25,367 nt of DNA from Aquitalea sp. (GTDB taxonomy: Bacteria; Pseudomonadota; Gammaproteobacteria; Burkholderiales; Chromobacteriaceae). This document shows positions 20,979 through 25,367 of this stretch, in pieces. Numbering within the stretch: the first letter of the stretch is position 1; every line of letters begins with the position of its first letter. Position numbers and translations under genes: made by a program. The notes below the pieces were generated by a model. That model did not search any database and was not told where the DNA came from. It worked only from the letters and a program-made list of their open reading frames with translations. The DNA is taken from NCBI GenBank assembly GCA_019232735.1, contig JAFANL010000126.1, positions 1 to 25,367 of the forward strand. The letters are read 5' to 3'.

Positions 20979-23279
20979 TCAGTCGTCCCGTGCCGGCGCC
21001 AGTACGGTGCGGTTGCCATTGGTTTCCATGGCGGAAACCAGGCCGGCACTTTCCATCTGTTCAATCAATCGTGCCGCGCGGTTATAGCCGATACGCAGAT
21101 GGCGCTGTACCGAGGAGATGGAGGCCTTGCGGGTTTTCACCACGATGGCAACGGCTTCGTCGTACAGGGGGTCAGCTTCGCCACTGCCATCCACATCACC
21201 ACCAACCGCTGCGCCAGCTTCGTCGGCTTCGGCCTGGCCGGAGAGGATGCCTTCTATATAGTCGGGCTCGCCGGTGGCTTTGAGGAATTCCACCACGTGA
21301 TGGACTTCGTCATCCGCCACGAAAGCACCATGTACCCGGTTGGGGTAGCCTGAGCCGGGGGGCAGGTAGAGCATGTCACCCTGGCCCAGCAAGGCCTCGG
21401 CACCCATCTGGTCGAGGATGGTGCGGCTGTCGATCTTGCTGGAAACCTGGAAGGCAATCCGCGTCGGGATATTGGCCTTGATCAGGCCGGTAATCACGTC
21501 CACCGATGGGCGCTGGGTGGCCAGAATCAAATGGATGCCAGCGGCGCGGGCTTTTTGCGCCAGACGGGCAATCAACTCTTCGATCTTCTTGCCGGCCACC
21601 ATCATCAGGTCGGCTAGTTCGTCGATCACCACCACGATCAGCGGCAGGGTATCCAGCGGCTCCGGGGTTTCCGGTGTCAGGCTGAAGGGATTTGGGATCT
21701 TCTCGCCGCTCTTGTCGGCATCCTTGATCTTCTGGTTGTAGCCAGCCAGATTGCGCACGCCCAGCTTGGACATCAGCCGGTAGCGGCGTTCCATTTCACC
21801 CACGCACCAGTTAAGCGCATTGGCAGCCTGCTTCATGTCGGTGACCACCGGGGCCAGCAGATGGGGAATGCCTTCGTACACCGACAATTCCAGCATCTTG
21901 GGGTCGACCATGATCAGGCGCACATCCCTTGGCGTGGACTTGTACAGCAAGGACAGGATCATGGCGTTGATGGCCACCGATTTGCCCGAGCCGGTGGTGC
22001 CGGCCACCAGCACGTGCGGCATCTTGGCCAGATCGACGCTGACCGGCTGGCCGGCGATGTCCTTGCCCACGGCAATGGCCAGTCGCGAGGTCATGTTCTG
22101 GTAGCCGTCCGAGCCGATGATCTCGGACAGGCGTACGATCTGCCGTTTCGGATTGGGCAATTCCAGGCCCATATAGGTCTTGCCGGGAATGGTTTCCACC
22201 ACCCGTACCGATACCAGCGACAGGGCGCGGGCCAGATCCTTCATCAGGTTGACGATCTGGGCCCCCTTCACGCCGACGGCCGGCTCGATTTCGTAGCGGG
22301 TAATCACCGGGCCGGGGTAGGCGGCAATCACCTTCACGTCCACGCCGAAATCAGCCAGTTTGCGTTCGATCAGGCGCGAGGTGTACTCCACCGTCTCGGC
22401 GGAAACCGGTTCGTGCTGATCCTTGGGGGCTTCCAGCAGGCTGAGACCCGGCAGCTCGCCGCTATTGGGGTCGGCAAACAGGGATTGCTGCACCGGTTTT
22501 TGTGCCTTGGGTGACAAGGGCACCTCGGCCAAGGTGGCTTCTATGCGTACCGGTGTCTTGTCTTCCTGTTTTTTCTTTTCGGTGCTGACCTTGGCTTCGC
22601 GCTGCTGGGCGGTTTCGCGGCCGATCTCGCGGTCCTTGCGTGCCTGCCAGCCGTGCCACAGTTTCAGTACGCCGTCTTCCAGCGTACCGCCGATCTTTTC
22701 CATGATGTCCAGCCAGGACAGGCCGGTGAACAGGGAGAAGCCGATGGCCCCGATTACCGATAGCAAGAGATAGGCGCCGGACAGGCCCAGCCCGTGCGAT
22801 ACCGCCTTGCCCAGCCAGTGGCCCAGCATGCCGCCAGGTGCCAGTGGCAGATTGAGCTGCTTGTCGGCCAGGACAATGCCTTCCACGCTGGCGCTGGATA
22901 GCAGCAGCAGGAAGAAGCCACCCATGGCTGCCAGCGTCATCGGGTTCAGGCGAAAGCCCATGGTTTCCATGCGCCGGTAGCCCCAGGCGATGGCAACCAG
23001 GCAGAACACCACCAGCCACCAGGCAGACAAACCGAAGATATACAGCAGCATGTCCGACAGCCAGGCGCCAAAAGCGCCGCCGTAATTGCGTACGGTGGGG
23101 TCGGAGGAGCTATGGGACCAGGAAGGATCCTGGGCGGAGTAACTGGCCAGCACCAGCACCAGGTAGACCGCAGCCACTGCCATCAGCAGCCACCAGGCTT
23201 CGCGCAGCAGGCTGGCAAGCTTGGGTGGCAATGGCGTTTGACTGTTCTTGACGACGGCCTTTCGTTTGAAAAGTCGCAT
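20979..23279 (-). CDS. ftsK: DNA translocase FtsK
   Basis: FtsK is a septum-located, ATP-driven DNA pump that clears and aligns chromosome ends at division and activates XerCD at dif. Residues about 25-190 hold the N-terminal membrane domain with roughly four helices, for example WWLLMAVAAVYLVLVLASY and WWLVVFCLVAIAWGY. A short charged linker of about 100 residues follows (EKKKQEDKTPVRIEATL). The RecA-like motor has Walker A GTTGSGKS with Lys433 and Walker B VVVIDE with Asp553. The C-terminal gamma winged helix is present (LYDEAVAIVVKTRKASISSVQRHLRIGYNRAARLIEQME); it reads KOPS sequences and contacts XerD. At 766 residues it is a compact member of the family. A perfect -10 box lies 31 bases upstream. 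Confidence 0.97.
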   Translation of the reverse strand: MRLFKRKAVVKNSQTPLPPKLASLLREAWWLLMAVAAVYLVLVLASYSAQDPSWSHSSSDPTVRNYGGAFGAWLSDMLLYIFGLSAWWLVVFCLVAIAWGYRRMETMGFRLNPMTLAAMGGFFLLLLSSASVEGIVLADKQLNLPLAPGGMLGHWLGKAVSHGLGLSGAYLLLSVIGAIGFSLFTGLSWLDIMEKIGGTLEDGVLKLWHGWQARKDREIGRETAQQREAKVSTEKKKQEDKTPVRIEATLAEVPLSPKAQKPVQQSLFADPNSGELPGLSLLEAPKDQHEPVSAETVEYTSRLIERKLADFGVDVKVIAAYPGPVITRYEIEPAVGVKGAQIVNLMKDLARALSLVSVRVVETIPGKTYMGLELPNPKRQIVRLSEIIGSDGYQNMTSRLAIAVGKDIAGQPVSVDLAKMPHVLVAGTTGSGKSVAINAMILSLLYKSTPRDVRLIMVDPKMLELSVYEGIPHLLAPVVTDMKQAANALNWCVGEMERRYRLMSKLGVRNLAGYNQKIKDADKSGEKIPNPFSLTPETPEPLDTLPLIVVVIDELADLMMVAGKKIEELIARLAQKARAAGIHLILATQRPSVDVITGLIKANIPTRIAFQVSSKIDSRTILDQMGAEALLGQGDMLYLPPGSGYPNRVHGAFVADDEVHHVVEFLKATGEPDYIEGILSGQAEADEAGAAVGGDVDGSGEADPLYDEAVAIVVKTRKASISSVQRHLRIGYNRAARLIEQMESAGLVSAMETNGNRTVLAPARDD

Positions 23280-23309
23280 TTTTCTCGTTAGCAGCTATGA
23301 CAGCTGATG

Positions 23310-23330
23310 ATTATAGCCTGACACGGCTAT
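23310..23330 (-). promoter_or_regulatory. ftsK promoter -10 box with overlapping inverted repeat
   Basis: On the - strand TATAAT (23310-23315) is a perfect -10 box, 31 bases from the ftsK ATG. No convincing -35 box is seen at the right distance. ATAGCC (23313-23318) and GGCTAT (23325-23330) are inverted copies overlapping the -10, which suggests an activator or repressor site in place of a -35. Confidence 0.5.
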
Positions 23331-23365
23331 TTGCAGTGGCTGCTGTGGCAGGAGAGGGCCGGATT

Positions 23366-24466
23366 TCAATGCGGATACAGCGCGCCCAGTATTTTCAGGC
23401 CGCTGGCACCGGTGACCTCGGGCAGGTTGGCCGGCTGGCGATGGCAGAAGCACCAGGCCAGCCAGGCAAAGGCAGCCGCTTCCACCTGATGGACCGGCAA
23501 ACCCAGTTGGGCCGTGCTGTGGATGTGCTGTGCCGGCAGTTGCTGAGCCAGCGCCTGCATCAGCGCACCATTGAGCGCACCCCCACCACACACATAGACG
23601 CTGGCGGTGTCCGGGCAATATTGCAGGATGGACTGGGCAATACTGCAGGCGGTGAGTTGCAACAGGGTGTGCTGCACATCCTGGGGTGGAATGCTGGCTT
23701 GTGCCGCCAATTGCTGCTCCAGCCACGCCAGGTCGAACAGATCGCGCCCGGTGCTCTTGGGCGGCGGCTGGCGGAAAAAGTCTTCATCCAGCATTTGCTG
23801 CAGCAAGGGAGGGTGTAGCTGGCCGCCGGCCGCCCAGTCACCATTGGCATCGTAGCTGGCACCGGTGTGGCGCTGGCACCAGGCATCCAGCAGCATGTTG
23901 CCCGGCCCGCAGTCGAAACCGATGACCGGCATGCCCGTGGCCAGCCGGGTCAGATTGCTGATGCCACCGATATTCACGATGACACGGTTTTCCCGCGTGC
24001 TGGCAAACACATGTTGATGAAAGGCCGGCACCAGGGGGGCGCCATGGCCGCCGGCGGCAACGTCGCGGCTGCGGAAGTCGCCAATCACATCAATGCCGGA
24101 TAGCTCGGCCAGCAGGGCGTGATTGCCGATCTGCAAGGTATAACCGGCATGCGGGGCATGGCGGATGGTCTGGCCGTGACAGCCGATGGCCTGGATGGAG
24201 GAGGCAGGCAGGTTTTGCCCGGTCAGCAGTTGTGCCACCACGGCGGCATAGCAGCGTGCCAGCGCATTGCCCAGTCGTGCCGCGCGGTCCAGTTCATTGA
24301 GACCGGTGGGCTGCAACTGCAATATGTGCTGGCGCATCTCCGGAGTGAAAGCCAGAAAGCTGTCGGCCTCCACATGGGGGCTGCCACTGGCGTCCATGCG
24401 CAGCAGCACGGCATCCACCCCGTCCAGGCTGGTGCCGGACATCAGTCCGATATAGCGTTCCGTCAT
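23366..24466 (-). CDS. anmK: Anhydro-N-acetylmuramic acid kinase
   Basis: AnmK phosphorylates and opens 1,6-anhydro-N-acetylmuramic acid to MurNAc 6-phosphate, a step in cytoplasmic recycling of cell-wall fragments. The protein has 366 residues, the family norm. Its ASKHA-fold motifs are YIGLMSGTSLDGVDAVLL (phosphate 1), AIGCHGQTIRHAP, VIGDFRSRDVAAGGHGAPLVPAFH, VIVNIGGISNLTRL and FDCGPGNMLLDAWC. The C-terminal CGGGALNGALMQAL contributes to nucleotide binding. The catalytic Asp is expected in the DFRSRDVAAGG segment. AAGGAC precedes the ATG at a suitable distance. It ends 86 bases before the ftsK start and is divergent from the gene at 24757. Confidence 0.96.
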   Translation of the reverse strand: MTERYIGLMSGTSLDGVDAVLLRMDASGSPHVEADSFLAFTPEMRQHILQLQPTGLNELDRAARLGNALARCYAAVVAQLLTGQNLPASSIQAIGCHGQTIRHAPHAGYTLQIGNHALLAELSGIDVIGDFRSRDVAAGGHGAPLVPAFHQHVFASTRENRVIVNIGGISNLTRLATGMPVIGFDCGPGNMLLDAWCQRHTGASYDANGDWAAGGQLHPPLLQQMLDEDFFRQPPPKSTGRDLFDLAWLEQQLAAQASIPPQDVQHTLLQLTACSIAQSILQYCPDTASVYVCGGGALNGALMQALAQQLPAQHIHSTAQLGLPVHQVEAAAFAWLAWCFCHRQPANLPEVTGASGLKILGALYPH

Positions 24467-24756
24467 CTGCGTGCGTCCTTCATTCTGGCCAAGGCGGCAT
24501 TATGTGCCGGGGGCGCCGAACTTGCCATCAGGATTCCACACCTGCAGGCAGCCGCTTTGCGGTAAGGACGGCAGTTTGCGATAATCCCCCGCTTTGGCGA
24601 GTGTCGTGGGTTGCCAATCTCGCACCCGCAATGGCCGATGCGTGACCGGTGACGCCGCAGGCTTTGCCCGGGCTCGCCACCTCATTCAATCCCCTCTGGT
24701 CGCATGGCTGGAGTCGGTGCGTAGCCGCTGCGCACCTTCCCTTGGTAGCAAGTGTA
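24467..24756. promoter_or_regulatory. Divergent intergenic region with candidate promoter and long leader
   Basis: This 290-base gap separates anmK (-) from the next gene (+). On the + strand TTGCGG (24557-24562, three of six) and GATAAT (24580-24585, five of six) are 17 bases apart. Transcription would start near 24592, leaving a leader of about 165 bases. A hairpin with GGTGCG (24716-24721) and CGCACC (24731-24736), extended by inner pairs, is followed by TTCCCTT. It lies 20 bases before the start codon. No known riboswitch pattern or reading frame is recognised. Confidence 0.4.
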
Positions 24757-25367
24757 ATGAAGCTGACATTGTTGATGCCCGGCCTGAGCTGGCTGGATGC
24801 CCATGACGGGGCCGAAGTATGCCGTGGGCTGGCCTTGCCGGCGCTGGCTACCTTGCTGGGGCGTGGGCATAGGCAAGCCATGCCGCTCAGCTTGTCTGCC
24901 CTGTATCAGCGCAGCCTGGGCCTGTCTGCTGCGGGCATCGCGGCGCGCCTGGCCGCTGCCGCCGGCCTGCAGGGGGAGCACTGGCTGCTGGCCGATCCGG
25001 TGCACGTGCGCATCGATCGTGATCGCGCCTTGCTGGCCGATGTGGGCGTCATGCGCCTGGGGCAGGATGAGGCTGCGGCCCTGGTGGCCAGCCTGAACCG
25101 GCATTTTGCCGAAGACGGCCTGTGTTTTCATGCCCCGCAGCCCGGCCGCTGGCTATTGCAGCTGCCTGAAGCCAGTGCCGCCAGCTTCACCCCCTTGGCC
25201 GATGCGGTGGGCGAGAACGTCAACGAACACCTGCCGTCCGGCACGCGTGGCCTGCATTGGAGCCGTCTGCTCAATGAAATGCAGATGCTGCTGTATACCC
25301 ACCCGGTGAATGATGCACGCGAGTTGCGTGGCGAACTGTCAGTCAACAGTGTCTGGCTGTGGGGCGA
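24757..25367 (+). CDS. RpfE-type / phosphoglycerate-mutase-like protein, 3' truncated
   Basis: A reading frame open from ATG 24757 to the window edge, 203 codons so far. The product begins MKLTLLMPGLSWLDAHDG and continues GEHWLLADPVHVRIDRDRALL, ASLNRHFAEDGLCFHAP, WSRLLNEMQMLLYTHPVNDAREL and finally ELSVNSVWLWG. This order (ADPVH, DGL.F.AP, NE.QMLL, VNS.WLWG) is the pattern of a conserved beta/gamma-proteobacterial family labelled RpfE-type regulatory protein or cofactor-independent phosphoglycerate mutase-like. Biochemical function is not established; in relatives recJ often lies next to it, which I recall rather than see here. The ribosome site is weak, so the exact start is less certain than the frame. 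No signal peptide is seen. Confidence 0.8.
   Translation, partial: MKLTLLMPGLSWLDAHDGAEVCRGLALPALATLLGRGHRQAMPLSLSALYQRSLGLSAAGIAARLAAAAGLQGEHWLLADPVHVRIDRDRALLADVGVMRLGQDEAAALVASLNRHFAEDGLCFHAPQPGRWLLQLPEASAASFTPLADAVGENVNEHLPSGTRGLHWSRLLNEMQMLLYTHPVNDARELRGELSVNSVWLWG

Noticed and set aside
1..25367. CRISPR arrays, tRNA/rRNA genes, insertion sequences or prophage genes
   Set aside because: No regularly spaced repeats, cloverleaf-like sequences, transposase or integrase motifs were seen on reading through both strands.

Overview
The window looks like chromosomal DNA of a beta-proteobacterium, most likely a member of the Neisseriales (Chromobacterium / Aquitalea / Vogesella type). This is inferred from the GC-rich codon use, the protein sequences, and the gyrA - serC - pheA neighbourhood; no database search was possible. 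Nearly all of it is dense housekeeping DNA with short intergenic gaps. One segment, about 12.8-16.8 kb, is visibly richer in A+T.

Region 1 (1-8.5 kb, + strand): the 3' end of gyrA is coupled by ATGA overlaps to two small hotdog-fold thioesterases, then comes serC and a strong terminator. Next are an MFS transporter, an unlisted 38-residue membrane peptide, a family-3 O-methyltransferase and pheA (chorismate mutase/prephenate dehydratase). A LOG-type nucleotide hydrolase, a small membrane protein and a type I-beta DAHP synthase-like gene follow. In the DAHP synthase-like protein two of the four canonical metal ligands are substituted. SerC, PheA and the DAHP synthase homologue all belong to amino-acid and aromatic biosynthesis. 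A bidirectional terminator closes the region.

Region 2 (8.6-12.7 kb): a leftward operon dapF - DUF484 protein - membrane protein is back to back with a rightward operon. The rightward operon holds a TetR regulator, a DUF4442 hotdog protein and a delta(3,5)-delta(2,4)-dienoyl-CoA isomerase. It looks like a small fatty-acyl-CoA module, with a palindromic operator lying in the spacer of the tetR promoter.

Region 3 (12.8-16.8 kb, A+T rich): a GntR/FCD regulator diverges from an RraA-like aldolase gene, an ACS-family MFS transporter and a mannonate dehydratase-like gene (uxuA type). This is probably a horizontally acquired sugar-acid catabolic cassette. The uxuA-like gene is split by a one-base frameshift in a run of six G, and all four expected metal ligands lie after the break.

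Region 4 (16.9-25.4 kb, mostly - strand): two related Liv-type periplasmic binding lipoproteins stand alone, each with its own promoter and terminator. Then come hemH (ferrochelatase), ftsK (DNA translocase) and anmK (anhydro-MurNAc kinase). A divergent, right-truncated gene for an RpfE-type / phosphoglycerate-mutase-like protein ends the window. No tRNA, rRNA, insertion sequence or CRISPR array was seen.

The observations most worth following are the DAHP synthase homologue with altered metal ligands, the poly-G frameshift in the uxuA-like gene, and the incomplete sugar-acid cassette around it.
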